A stretch of DNA of 64,000 nucleotides from Morinoia aosen (Eukaryota; Arthropoda; Malacostraca; Amphipoda; Talitridae), in the NCBI GenBank assembly GCA_030386875.1, contig CM059576.1:66277581-66341580 (forward strand), read 5' to 3'. The notes beneath the pieces were generated by a model that was given only the letters and a program-made list of their open reading frames with translations, had not been told where the DNA came from and did no database searches. Each line of letters opens with the position of its first letter. Positions within the stretch are counted from its first letter, which is position 1. Below are positions 20,651 through 32,110 of the stretch, one piece after another. A program made the translations under genes and the position numbers.

Positions 20651-21365
20651 CTGTTACCAATGCTGTGATAGAACCACTGCAACGTCTCTATTGAATTTTC
20701 CCTTATTTTGGAGATAATATGGATAAAATGTCGCGAGATTTGGAAATTCACTTTAAACGTCATTTTCCTGCTGTAAAATTGTGTTTCGTCTCAGTTAATT
20801 CACTTAAAAGTTGGCCCTTTCTTGTGCTACAAGGACGTGATTCCTAAACGGATGCGGGCATCCATTGTGTATATGTTTAGTTGTGTACAATGTACATCTG
20901 GCTATGTCGGCATAACGACTTAGCCTTTCTATATTAGGATTGTTCAACACCGTAAAGGCTGCTACCGTAGGGAAAGACCTCTGACCCAACCGCCTCATTC
21001 ATCTATCCACCTTCAAGTGAGCAGTGTTGTGACCGCATAGCAGAAAAAAATTTCTATTTTAAGCACAAGATCTATTGATTTAGATTTACGAATTTTAGAA
21101 TCTCTTTTTATATCTAAAAAAACTGAGCTAAGTAGCGTAATAGTTCATATCCATTACAAATTTTCTTGTAGATTTTTTTATGCCCATGTATTTTGTTTAG
21201 AAAAAACTGATTTCGTTCTTCATTTTCAATTTCGCAGACTGTTGACTGAAGATGGAGCTGGTCTCCGAAACGTTTTATAGGACTGACATAGTTTTTAAAT
21301 TCATGGTTCGTGAGAAATCTTAATTAAATATGATATCGATAAGTGGTACTTTCTTCGTTTATAAA
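20651..21365 (+). pseudogene. Penelope-like element 3' end with GIY-YIG domain, plus-strand copy
   Basis: From about 20690 the plus strand encodes the Penelope-type reverse transcriptase thumb (FPYFGDNMDKMSRDLEIHFK, then FVSVNSLK). After a frame break comes the GIY-YIG domain (IVYMFSCVQCTSGYVG, 20858-20910), which has a stop codon near 20920 and then PFYIRIVQHRKG. It continues into a non-coding tail that mirrors the minus-strand copy. Stops and frame breaks make it non-functional. GIY-YIG would cut the target DNA. Confidence 0.78.
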
Positions 21366-21815
21366 TTCTTATATCCTACCAATCATGTAATCATGAGATA
21401 TGTATCCCCATATTGCTAGAGACTCAATGGATATATCGTTTATTTACTTTCTCATTATTTGAATTCACTTAACAGAATCTGACTGCAACTTAACACTAAA
21501 AAGACAAGTTTCAGCTTCACTCAGATTTACCACCCTGTGGTGAGTTACAAGAATGTGGGGCGAAGACCCAACTTGTGCATCCCACCAACCTCCACCCATT
21601 ACAAAGTGATTTGACCAGTACTAAATTCCATAATTAAAAAATAATAACATCCTATGCAAACAACACGATTCCATGACAAAAACAGCATGCACAACAAGTC
21701 CGATTAAATTCACAAGTGTACTGCAAATTCACATATACGAAAAGAAGAGCAAGATAAGAGTATATAAATTTCTTTTACGTGATGACAAATTCTAAACTTC
21801 AGCATAATGCTTTGA
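21366..21815. other. Unassigned spacer between the palindrome and the hAT remnant
   Basis: It probably includes the 3' non-coding part of the hAT element, but no matching terminal inverted repeat was found here. Nothing else recognised. Confidence 0.4.
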
Positions 21816-22675
21816 CTTTTTATACGGAAGTGATAAACTTTGAATCAATCGGCATTGAATCGGATGTTTCCCCTGAATTCTTAGAATAGTATTCGATGTT
21901 CAATAGGCCACACATAGTCTCGTTTTTTAGGGATTCTCTGCAATCAGTTTTGATTAAATTTAATTTACTGAAAAAACGCTCGACAGACGCATTGCTAAAA
22001 TGTAGTGCCAAAAGAGTTTAAAAAATATCAGATAGGTTAGCAAAGCATGGCAGATCCGCAGCATTCTTTGCCTTCAATATTATGTTCCAATACTTCTGAC
22101 AGCACATTTCAGTTGAAATTCCAGGCATTAAGCAATGTTTTCTATATTCGGCGTCTGTCTCATTCTCGTCGGCACAAGGCAAAAAATGCGGTAGAATGTC
22201 AAAAACTTTTGCTCTTGACGGCGGTTGCAGCTGAATAGCGTTGGCAGTATTCAAGAACTGAATCACATCATACAAAGGATCTTCAAGGGCAAACTTAACT
22301 TGGACCTGTCTAACAGCTTCTATTAAAAACGCTTTACAGTTCCTGTAAAATATCGCCAGTTCATCTGGTGTTGCACTGCTTTTCAGATCGTTTTGACTTT
22401 AAGTGGCCGCGACGCCAAGATGAATACTCTCATCATTCACCATAGACGCGGTGAAGAGAGCATTAGATGGTTGTAGTGCCGTAAATTCTCACTGCTTCAC
22501 GTAAAACAAGCGCATGAAATCTGAACATATACCTCCTATTAAGTCACACACATCGTTTTTGAGGCAGTATAATGAAGGCAGTTCTGACTGGAAGTGCTTA
22601 TACAACTTATTAATTAAAGCGGCTGAGACCGTTTGGACGAAACTCTAAATATGCCAAAGATAAGAAATCATTTAA

Positions 22676-23735
22676 GGGCACAGTTATCGGGTGAAGCCAA
22701 AAGTCCGTCAGTTCTCAACGGATTTTTCTGAAATTTTCACGATTAATGTAAAATAATGCGGTATTTCTTTTTGAACTCGTGTGTTTTAACGCAAATTTAT
22801 AAGACATATGATTTTTTTTAAATCTGAAAACTGGGTGTTGCGGAAAATGATCCATCGCCTACAATTTTGAAGTTACAGAACTGAAAAAAAGTTTTCTAGG
22901 TTTCTAATTGTCTTCTCTAGAAATCCAGAGTAAAAGTTTTCCGATAATTTGAACTTATGAATTTTAAGAATTTTGTTGCCCGAAAACAGACCACTTTTTT
23001 TCGCCTTTGGAATTATTTTGCTTATTATGTTCGACATGAATTGATATCAAAAAACTTTTGCACCGCCTCTCTAGATTGTTAGAACACTGAGGGAAGGGGG
23101 GGGGATCTAGTGCCCGTTTCCCCATAAAACTTTAGGGCACAATAGCCCATCACCTAAGGATTCTTTTTCAATAAAGAAACAAAAACGGCTCATTGGGCCC
23201 GAAAGCCCCTAGGTTTTCCCCCTAAAAAAAATTTTCCTAATTATAAACTAATTTTTTTAAACAATTCTATCGCTTGGTGGCTCTTTTTGAGCCCTTTCGA
23301 ATGATATTTTTGCCATACTTTTACCTCCAAAACTGCGGGAGGCGATTATATGTTTACACAACAGCTTATTAGCTGATGACTCAAAGCAGACGGACTCAAA
23401 ACCAACACTCAGTTACATCATCATAATTCACACTGAGTGTTAGAATGTTTTGTTTGAGTACTAAAGCATTTCAAGCAAGGCCATGAATGAACTCTCTTGC
23501 TATTCACGTCGAGGAACGCCCAAAAATGATTCGTAATTAAATGGATGAAGGGGGAAATCACTCATTCATTGGCGCGCCAAGGTCTCATTAGTGCCCGTCT
23601 TCTACTCCGTATAGGAGACGAACCAATGTACGTACATGAGAGCCAGTTATATCGTTGGATGTGCAAGGTAATTCTCTATAAGATGAGTTTGTAACCGAAA
23701 CCTATCATTATCCAAATTCGACCCAGACCGTGCCC
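22676..23735. repeat. TTAA-flanked non-autonomous element, unit 1 of a tandem pair
   Basis: It is flanked by TTAA at 22672-22675 and TTGA at 23736-23739 (probably a mutated TTAA). The ends are GGGCACAGTTATCGGGT on the left and, inverted, GGGCACGGTCTGGGTC on the right. No coding capacity. Its second half (from AAACTGCGGGAGGCGATTA near 23332) is closely repeated in unit 2 at about 24528-24925. Confidence 0.7.
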
Positions 23736-23739
23736 TTGA

Positions 23740-24925
23740 GGAGGCGGTAACTGTTGAAAAAAGTTTGTCATTTACGAATGGATTTCTGTGAAGTTTTTAA
23801 TATAGGTATGAAATGATGCAAAGATTGTTTTATGATTGATGTGTTTTTCCGGATCTGCATCAGTAATTTTTTTATCAACAAAATTTGAATTTAGAAAAAA
23901 TTTTCCAAGGCGCACAGGCTTGAAGCTACAGAACCGGCAATACGTTTTTTTGGGTCGCTTATGTAGTTCTCTAACGGTAAAGGCGAGTGGATTTTCGATA
24001 ATTTAATTTTTTGAATTTTAGGAATTTCTTGAAAAAACTGACTTGGTTTCTTTGTTTTTCTTCTTTTCGTATCGTATAATTTTCAAAATAATAATAATTT
24101 TATAAATCGAGGTGCCCTTATCGATAGTTTGCTAAACCCATATCAAATGATATATTTTAGATTCGTGTACTCCAAAATTTGTGGGAGAAGAATCATTTTA
24201 AAAGACAAACTTGCAAGGGTTCACGACAGGCATTTTTTCCAAAAAAAATGTATTTTGCCCATAATTTCTGAACTAAGTCTTTTTTACGTATAAACTCTGG
24301 AGTTTTGCAGCGTTTCTTCAAGCCCTATCGATTGATATAATTGTCATTTCTGTACTTTCAAAACTGGGGGAAAAGATCCTTATAAAAAAATGAATTCAAA
24401 TTTCAGCATAGCTGTTTTTTATTATTTTTAAATTTATTTTCATAGTAACTATTTTTAAATCAACTGTATTGCTTTGTAGCTCTTCTTGGCCCTTTCGATT
24501 GATATATTTGCCATATTTGTACCTTTAAAACTGCGGGAGGCGATTAGATGTTTACACAACAAGCTAATTAGCTGATGACTCAGAGCAGCCGGACTCAAAA
24601 CAAACACTCAGTTACATCATCATAATTTATGACTGAGTGTTAAAATGTTAGAATCAGTTCAAGCCTGGCCATGAATGAACTCTTTGCTATTTCCCGAGAG
24701 AAACGTCTAAAACGGACTCGTAATAAGGGGAGAAGGGGGAGATCACCCATCAATTGGCGCGCGTCATGGTCAAGCTAGTGCGCGTCTTTTACCCCGTTTA
24801 GGAGACGAACCAATGCACGTACTTGGAAGCCAATTAGACTGTTGGATGCGCAAGAAAATTCTTTATAAGATGATTTTTAAAACTTTGAATCTCTATTCCT
24901 TCAGATACCTACCTCTACCGTCTCC
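23740..24925. repeat. TTAA-flanked non-autonomous element, unit 2 of a tandem pair
   Basis: It starts GGAGGCGGTAACTG after the central TTGA and ends with (inverted) GGAGACGGTAGAGG before TTAA at 24926-24929. Its right half is clearly homologous to unit 1, including CAGTTACATCATCATAAT and GGAGACGAACCAATG. The pair interrupts the hAT transposase. Confidence 0.7.
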
Positions 24926-25373
24926 TTAAGGCTTGTATGATTGCATCATTAGTGGAATCACTAAAAGCTACTTCTGAGAAATATAATTTCACAGCATCCC
25001 ACTGCTTCAATAAACGGTTAACACACTACCCTAATGACAAACATCGTGACTGACCATGCGCCAAAATTGTCTGTGATTCTATTACAAAAGTTTGAAATCC
25101 TTGAAATAAAATCTCTCTCTTCGAGCATAGATGGAAATGGTTAAACACGTTACGGCAAAGAACCTCGATAGATTTAAGTAATTTTAGACAAGCGTATGAT
25201 GCACATAAATGAATTAAATGGCACGAACATTTTACAATCTGAACATTTGGCAATTCTTTCTTCAAATAAAGAAGCAACAGCATGTTTGGATCCCATCATA
25301 AGCTCAGTCGTGTCGGGACAAAACCCTCCAATGTTGCTCAATTTAATATTTTTCTCACTGAAACATTTTTTAA

Positions 25374-26494
25374 GGGGATCATCCCAGGCCCCTGTCAGGC
25401 CCCTGTCGCTCCGATTAGCATTTTTCATGTTTTTGTTGAAAAAGGACGCTTAGGAGGTGGACTGTTCGGTCCTAAAATTTTATGGCGCTACGGACAATAG
25501 AGGGGTAAGGGGGGTAAGGGGGGGTAAGGGGTCAAAAATCTTGAATTTTTGACCCCATTTCGAACCCATACATAAAGAGAACAAATCGGGAAATGGATAA
25601 TTTGAAGCAATACTTTTGTTAAAAATGTTTCAAGGATTATAAAACTGTCTATGGTTTTGCTCTATCATAAAAACTCAATGACTAGTCCTCCTATGAAATA
25701 TCAATACAAATGACCTTAAGACCAATATGTCAATTTTTTTTCAAAAACTTAGGTCTGAATCAACAAAATGAAGCACTGAAATTGTTTTTATTTTCTAAAG
25801 GGACATATTATAGTCAAATTTCATGAGAATCAGATCGAAAATAATTTTTTTATGTATATAAAAAAGAATTTGTATTTATTTATGGAAATACAATTCACAG
25901 CGTGAATATGAAGTTATGCATGAAGATTATCGAAATTAAAATGAAAACAGCATTCAATTACATAAATTTTCCATTATATTACACTTCAACAAAAAATTTG
26001 TTTATGGCATAACCCAACACCTCTACCTTTCAACATTTATAACGGGACTCCTCATTGAGTGTTGATGCTAGAACAAAACCAAAGACAGTTTGAGCATCCT
26101 TAGAACATTTCTAACAAAAGTACATTGTTTTTTTCAAATTTGAGAAAAAAAATTATATAGGTCAAAACCCCCAAATAATGTATTTTTGATATAATGATAA
26201 AATATCACTTATCACCAAAAAATTTTAAATGTTAAAATTTTCCAATGTACTTTTGTTAGAAATGCTTCAAGGATTCTAAAACTGTCTTTGGTTTTGTTCA
26301 AGCATCAGAACTCAATGAGGAGTTACGTTTTGAAATATTCAGAAAAATGTACCAATAAACTAATTTTTCGTAAAAAAATAAGGCCAAAATCGAAATAGTT
26401 ACACCAGTAAAAAAATTTACTGTCTAAAAATACATGTACTAGCCAATTTTCAAACGAATCGTACTAAAAAAGTTAAAAAATTCGTATGATCCCC
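25374..26494. repeat. TTAA-flanked fold-back element inside the hAT gene (1121 bp)
   Basis: TTAA lies on both sides (25370-25373 and 26495-26498). The ends are GGGGATCATCC and, inverted, GGGGATCATACG. Inside, a segment of about 90 bp around TTTTGTTAAAAATGTTTCAA occurs directly at 25607 and 26245 and inverted at about 26039-26127. A GGGGTAAGG-rich run and the hairpin GGGGTCAAAAAT/ATTTTTGACCCC lie at 25500-25555. It has no coding frame of its own. Confidence 0.82.
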
Positions 26495-26882
26495 TTAAGT
26501 ATAGTTAGCAATCCATTGGCTGTGCAATACTGTATCTGAACAAGATCAACAAAGGTTAAGTGCACTCTCACTTCAGTATTGAACGATGACTCCGAGCCGT
26601 TTAGCTGTACTGCGATTACTTGTTGCATCAATAATTATTATAACAGAAAATATACGTTCATTATGGACAACGACAAGATAACTCAGTAGATGTTTATCGA
26701 AAAATTGTCAAATAATGTTCGAAAATTTTTGTTTCCCTCAGCTTACTTTCTCTACGGCTTCATTATCTGGAAACGTTTGTTTCAGTAGTCGCAGCAATGA
26801 GTCACTCAGATGCACATCTCCGCAATTCCATTTTTCTGGCTGACTTGCAAATTTGATCGTTTGACAAGATGAACGAAGTTAA

Positions 26883-27145
26883 GGTCGGCGTCCCCCTACC
26901 GGAAAGATTTTTTAAGTTATTGAACCTAGAGCAATGAAATTTGGTACACAGATAGAAAATGCAAAGGGAGAACTTTTTTCGTGTAGAAAATGTAATTTTT
27001 CCTAGAAAACGATAAATAAATAAACTTTTATAGAAAACGGTATTGGGGAGGGGAGTTTCAAAATACACTTCCTCCTACAGTTTGTGAGCTACAGTGATGA
27101 TATGTGTTTCATTGAATGCGGGAAGACTCATGCATTACCATAACC
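26883..27145. repeat. End of a TTAA-type fold-back repeat
   Basis: It begins GGTCGGCGTCCCCC directly after TTAA (26879-26882). The stretch through GAGCAATGAAATTTGGTA to GAGCTACAGTGATGAT (27089) is matched, inverted, by 28480-28714. It is either one end of a larger element reaching 28714 or a separate truncated copy. Confidence 0.55.
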
Positions 27146-28205
27146 TATACGGCAGGAGTAGGGCAGTTGATCGGACTGAGAATCCATTTAAATACTAGCA
27201 ATTTTACTGTTCTGCAAGTGACCAAATCTTATCTGTTACAACGCAATTCTGCGCGTGATGTACCTTGCACAGTTAATTGTTTTCGATTGAAACCAAACTA
27301 TCTGCAGTCGCGCATTGCCCGGCAAGGCTGCAACTGCTGTACTACAAACGTGTCTTATTGAACATTGAGCATGACTCGTTCGAGCTTCGATAATTCGTAT
27401 TACGTAGCATCATCTTGGTTCGTTCACCGCTCTATTTTGGAAAGCATGGCCAAATGGGTTATTTCATGGCCACAAGGTCCAAAATATGTCCAAATTGGTA
27501 AAAAAGGCCAAGTAATTTTTCTCATAGCCACGGCGTTTAAAAAATGACAAATTTTGTGTAAAATTGGTCAAGAAATGGCCAATCTGGCAACCCTGAATTC
27601 TGCCCTCGGAGTCGGCTCGGCTCGGTTCGGGCAGTGTTGTTTTTTACACGTTATATAGTTGTTCAATTCCAGTAAACGACAATGACCGATGTATTGGTTT
27701 AAATCTTGAAACATTTACGAAATAGTTTATGTGAGGCAAGCAAATATAGATTTCCAAACATTGTATCAGGTTGCCTTCCACTTTAATTATTGTAATTACT
27801 TCTAATGAACCAAGGTAATATTTATGGAGCAAATCTGGCAACATTATAAAGAGGATAAATCACAGCTGCCAGCTGGGAGATAGGTAGCGATGTGCACAGC
27901 AATTTGAGTCTTATCGTAGGGTGCAATAAAGAATACATTGAAAGCAAGTTCAGGTGAGTTTTACGTTTGTTCCAAATACGATACAGTAATAAAGGATGGG
28001 CTCGTATGACTCTTATTGACTATTTTCATTAACTTTCCGGAAGAATACTTCCACAATGTACCTTATGTAAGGTACAGTGGGATACTTGGAAGAGCAAGTG
28101 GAAGAGCAAGAAGTGGGATACTTCTATGTCTCGTTATTACTGTAAAATGATTTTTAGGGTTCTAGCTGACCCAACCAATAATATTAAAAAAATATTTAGA
28201 TTGTT
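27146..28205. other. Region between related repeat ends; holds a candidate hAT terminal repeat
   Basis: No gene is recognised. It contains the hAT-like terminus at 27579-27595 and a short TCGGCTCGG repeat just after it. The phrase AATCTGGCAAC occurs again near 27832. Confidence 0.4.
27579..27595 (-). repeat. Candidate hAT terminal inverted repeat
   Basis: The minus strand reads CAGGGTTGCCAGATTGG from 27595. CAGGG-type ends with TTGCCAGAT are common in hAT elements, and the orientation fits the 5' end of the minus-strand transposase. No partner end was found, so the link is an inference. Confidence 0.4.
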
Positions 28206-28714
28206 TATGTTTCTTTGTTTCCCTTTTTTTGGAGGATCGGAATGTGGGGTTTCAAAATTTATCTCCTCCCACAGTTTTTGAGCTACAGTGATGATTTTGG
28301 TGTCATTGGATGCGGAAACACGTGAGCATTACAAAAACTTAAATGGAAATTAAAAATTAATTTTTGATCAAAAGTTGTGACGTCATATAGTATGAAACTT
28401 TACGAAAGAAGACATGCCGTGGAATTTTTTGTTTAATCATTTCAAACTATAAGTTTGGAGAATTCCATTTGAGCCCACGTCTTTTCGCATCCAATGATAT
28501 AAAAATCATCACTGTAGCTTAAAATCTGTAGGAGATGTATTTTGAAAACCTCCCCTCAAATCTCGTTTTCTATGAATATCTCTTTTTCTTTAAAGAAAAT
28601 CTCATTGTTTCAATGAAGACAAATGATTTCAAATTATATGCCCTATCAGTATACCAAATTTCATTGCTCTAAGTTAAATTTTGAAGAAAATCTTCCTAAA
28701 GAGATACGATCCCC
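28206..28714. repeat. Fold-back repeat with a GATCCCC-TTAA end
   Basis: The left part (TTTGAGCTACAGTGATGATT, about 28274) pairs with the inverted right part (about 28500). The right end is CGATCCCC followed by TTAA (28715-28718). No coding frame. Confidence 0.65.
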
Positions 28715-28717
28715 TTA

Positions 28718-28985
28718 AGGCCTGTTTACACGACCATTGAGCGCGCGTGAAGAGAGGCGCATACCCCGCCCACTTGCACTCGCTTCATCCGCATTCAATT
28801 GCTCAATGACAGTGCGGACTATGCTCTTCTTCATGGTACTGGCCAGAACCATGAAGACGAGCATTGAGTAAGTAAATGAGCCTGTCATTGAGCAAGTAAA
28901 TGCGCCTGAAGCGAGAGCAAGTGGACGGGGCTTGCACCTCTTTTCACTGTTCCCGCGCTCGCTCAATGATCGTGTAAACACAGTT
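28718..28985. repeat. Near-perfect palindromic MITE, Tourist-like (268 bp)
   Basis: The ends are AGGCCTGTTTACACGA and, inverted, AACTGTGTTTACACGA, and the two halves stay complementary nearly to the centre (about 28850). TTA flanks both sides (28715-28717 and 28986-28988), the target preference of PIF/Harbinger elements. Its left TTA lies inside the TTAA that ends the preceding repeat. Confidence 0.75.
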
Positions 28986-28989
28986 TTAG

Positions 28990-30540
28990 TTAAACTAGCT
29001 CCGATGTCCCTAAACTTTGAATAAACATGCTGTGATTCTCGTTCTTAAGTTTAAAATCCTCGGTCAGGAAGACTTCCGTTCCTTACTTGCTGGGAAATAG
29101 ATAATGTTATTTGAAATTTGCAAATGCTTTTTGGAAGAGTTTGTTCAAAATTTTTGTAAATTTAATTCTTGTTTTCGAATAAATACCAAAGCGACCCAAT
29201 GTTTTTTCCTATTTTACTGTATTCAATGTAAAACTATGCATTCCCATCATACCAAGATTTTAACACTAATTAAAAACTGTCAAGTAACACTGTAGTAAAT
29301 CAAAAAGGGTTTCACAGTCATTGTTTCATTGGTCTAAATGAAACGCAAAGTTGTTGACTTCTTTATTAAAGATAAATAAAGAAAATAATCAAGGAAAGTA
29401 GGCACAACATTGTAGGTGTGACCAGATACAGATTAATTTTTTTTGCTCCTGGAATAACAGGGTTGATTAGGCTGGCAGAAAATTCCTTGCACAATTTTCT
29501 ATCATCAAATTACACATAAAGATTGTGTTATTCGAGCTGTAACGCTACAGACGTTTGAATACAGGTACTCGGATGCCAGAATATGTTTAGCGATTTCTGG
29601 AGCATTCTATCAAAATGCTTTTGCATGGTACACAATTATGTTCAACTTAAAGAATGGGTTGATGCAGAATGAAATTCTTAGAAATATCAGTAAAATTTGT
29701 AGTGAGCCGCATGAGAACAGTAAATTCTACAACAGATTAGCCATTACATTAGAGGTATTGCTTGACATCGATTTTAACATCGACCTTTTATCACACCATA
29801 CGGACCGCGGTCTCCACGGAGTTAGTGTACTTTTAACATCTGGAGTAATATCTCTGAACATCCCTCTAAATTTGCGTCTGATAATTTGTTGCCACGCGCG
29901 TTTTCGTTACAACATGATTAATTTTGTGCATGATTCCCTCAGTTAGCATAAAATAGTTCACAGGCTTCACAGTTGCACGTTGTTAAAAGAATTGATATCC
30001 AGAGAGAAATTTTGACCTTAACCGGTCTTTGGAACGATTTTTTTATATTCCATTATGTTTCATTGTTTCTGAATTGAATTCTGAATCTTTATTTCATTCC
30101 TTTCCTCGTTAAGACTTACTGCTACGAAGAGCACTGGTCCTAATGTTTAGAGATTTAATTTCCGCTTTAGGTGTGCTGCTGTTTTAATGCACCGTAATGC
30201 CTTCCAAGACATTACAGTACGGCCAGCACTCACTTTGCTAGGTTTATGTACTCAGTTTTACAAGTATGTTTTTGTTGTTTATTGCGTACATTCCATCATA
30301 ATTAATAGGCAGGAAAATGTTGAGACGCGCCGTTATCGATGGCACACAAACTTTTGTTTGCGATGAAAAAATTATTTCTTCAACTCATTTTTGTACATGA
30401 ATTGCGCAATACCGCAATATTAGAAATAGAATATTTGCTTAGGCGATGAAATTATTTACTTCCCGTAGCTTTTTTGCTAAAATCTCGTTCCTAATATTTA
30501 CATATATGACTAATATCGTGAGTTTCCAAGATGAGAGTTA
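28990..30540. other. Unassigned AT-rich region
   Basis: The longest frame (29638-29946) has no recognisable domain. No repeat end or RNA gene was seen. Confidence 0.5.
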
Positions 30541-32110
30541 GGTAAGTATTTTGTTCTTGAAACAGCTTATTTTATTTTTTTTGTTGAGTTCGTTTTTTTT
30601 TGGTTCACTGCTGTCCTGTTTTTTAATACCTCTAACATTCTTCGTAAGCTTTTTATCTTGTTACATAACGTTCATTATAAACTTACTGTTTCTATACGCA
30701 GGGTATCATGTGTAGGAAAACACCTTATGCATAAATTCTGCGTTCCTTAACAACATACTAAATAGTGCCTATTTCCTCTCTTTTAACATCTGTGCCATGC
30801 AAATTAAGATTTAAACTAGCTTATAATGTAATTCACCAAACTTGACGGTGTTTCTAATAAAAACTTGGCGCTCTTTCGGGGAAGATACGCGGTTTCGCGA
30901 TGAAGTTATATAAAAATTCCATATTTTGAAAACATAATAGGTTTTTGGTTTGGTTTCAGACAACCTTTCTCTTCATTGCGGTCCGTTTTTAATCTAATTT
31001 ATGACGAAAAAGTTTATAATTTCTTAAACGGAAGAGTGCTATGGAGTAACTTATGATAGATAATGGATATGGTAAGCCTGTTGTAGGAAACGAACAATGG
31101 AAGCAAAAAAGTAAATAATTTTGAATAATTTTTTTAAAGCGTTATTTTAGCAGGCCAAGGCCGCATCCTCTTTGTCTGCTTCATTTACTTTCGCTTAAAT
31201 GTAAGTACTTAGTTTTGTTCTGAACTTTTTCTGAATTTCTATTTTCGAGCGCTTCATTCCTTAGTGGCAAGCCAGCACTTTCGGATTCATTGGAATTCCT
31301 GATTTTGAATTATCAATTAGGAAGTAAATGGCATTCCTATTGTAGAATGATGGGTTTTGTTTCGTTATGGGCCATCTTTCTTCGAGTTATACTGTCTATT
31401 TTACATTTTCTCTGACATTTTTCTTCAACTTATAGCCCTATCGGCCCTGAACTCTGCACAACGAATAGAAGTGCTGCGAACTATACGTTGCACACTCACG
31501 AAGCTTGTATAATACCTTAAGCATCACACACAAAACTGGATGCCTGAACCGAAAGGTTATCGCTGGTTGAAGATAACATGTATCTAAGTCGTCACATCCA
31601 TTTGCTAGGAGCTCTGCATGCAATTTAGTGCATAGTATGCTTGTATTTTTTGTACGACAATTTGTCACACTCGGGCGTAAAAGGTCAGAACGTTTAGTAA
31701 ACTTCTTTCCAAATTTGTTTTAAGTTTTGAGCAGAGGTCTTGTGTGGGAACATACCTTGTGTTTATATTTCCCATTCCCTGAACACCATGTTGAATGATG
31801 CCTTTCTCTTGAGGGATATTATTTGTGAATAGGGAAGCTCAAAATAATTCATAACCTAATCTGTTTCCTAGGTAGTACTAACCATCAGTTAGTAACTTTA
31901 TAGTTACCTTTTTTCTGCACCTTACTTCTTCAACTTATATCTTATGTCATGAAATTCCTACCTTGCTCTTTCTATGAGCAATATATCTGGTGTGGGGAAA
32001 AAACCTTTCATAAATATTCCCTGTTTTGTTATCTTCATACTAAATGGTGACTTCTCCCTTACTTATTTGGAAACACTTTTGTTTTGTTGAGATAGGGTTA
32101 AATTATTTCA
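30540..32110. repeat. Diverged repeats related to the 380-bp tandem units at 60.7-61.5 kb
   Basis: Blocks resembling those units recur here: TGGTTCACTGCTGTCCTG at about 30600, CATACTAAATAGTGCC near 30757, TTTCTTCAACTTATAGCC near 31420, and CATACTAAATGGTGAC near 32037. The order within each block is the same as in the right-hand units. Divergence is high and the boundaries are approximate. Confidence 0.45.

Larger units (their letters stand above)
21820..26880 (-). pseudogene. hAT-family transposase, decayed and broken by two TTAA-flanked insertions
   Basis: Three minus-strand segments belong to one transposase of the DUF4371/ZBED-like hAT group. 26880-26499 has LLRLLKQTFPDNEAVEKV and IDATSNRSTAKRLGVI. 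25369-24930 has CFSEKNIKLSNIGGFCPDTT, a frameshift near 25255, then VKCSCHLIHLCASYACLK, a stop and VNRLLKQWDAVKLYF. 22671-21820 ends with the hAT dimerisation region: CFANLSDIF, a stop, then LHFSNASVERFFSKLNLIKT. Between segments sit repeats at 25374-26494 and 22676-24925. Joining across either insert with one TTAA kept gives continuous family-like protein (ANGLLTILKKCFSEKN; AIIQALNDFLSLAYLEF). hAT transposases cut and paste DNA by a DDE mechanism and leave 8-bp duplications. Confidence 0.85.

Noticed and set aside
25174-25500. Separate small genes on both strands at 25.2-25.5 kb
   Set aside because: The minus-strand frames are pieces of the hAT transposase running into the TTAA insert, and the plus-strand ones are their shadows.
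25370-26498. Calling the TTAA-flanked repeats piggyBac
   Set aside because: The target fits, but the ends start GGGG instead of CC(Y) and no piggyBac transposase is present, so I leave the superfamily open.
29638-29946. 102-residue frame as a possible host gene
   Set aside because: No domain, no visible splice context and no neighbouring exon-like frames; a chance frame in AT-rich DNA is likelier.
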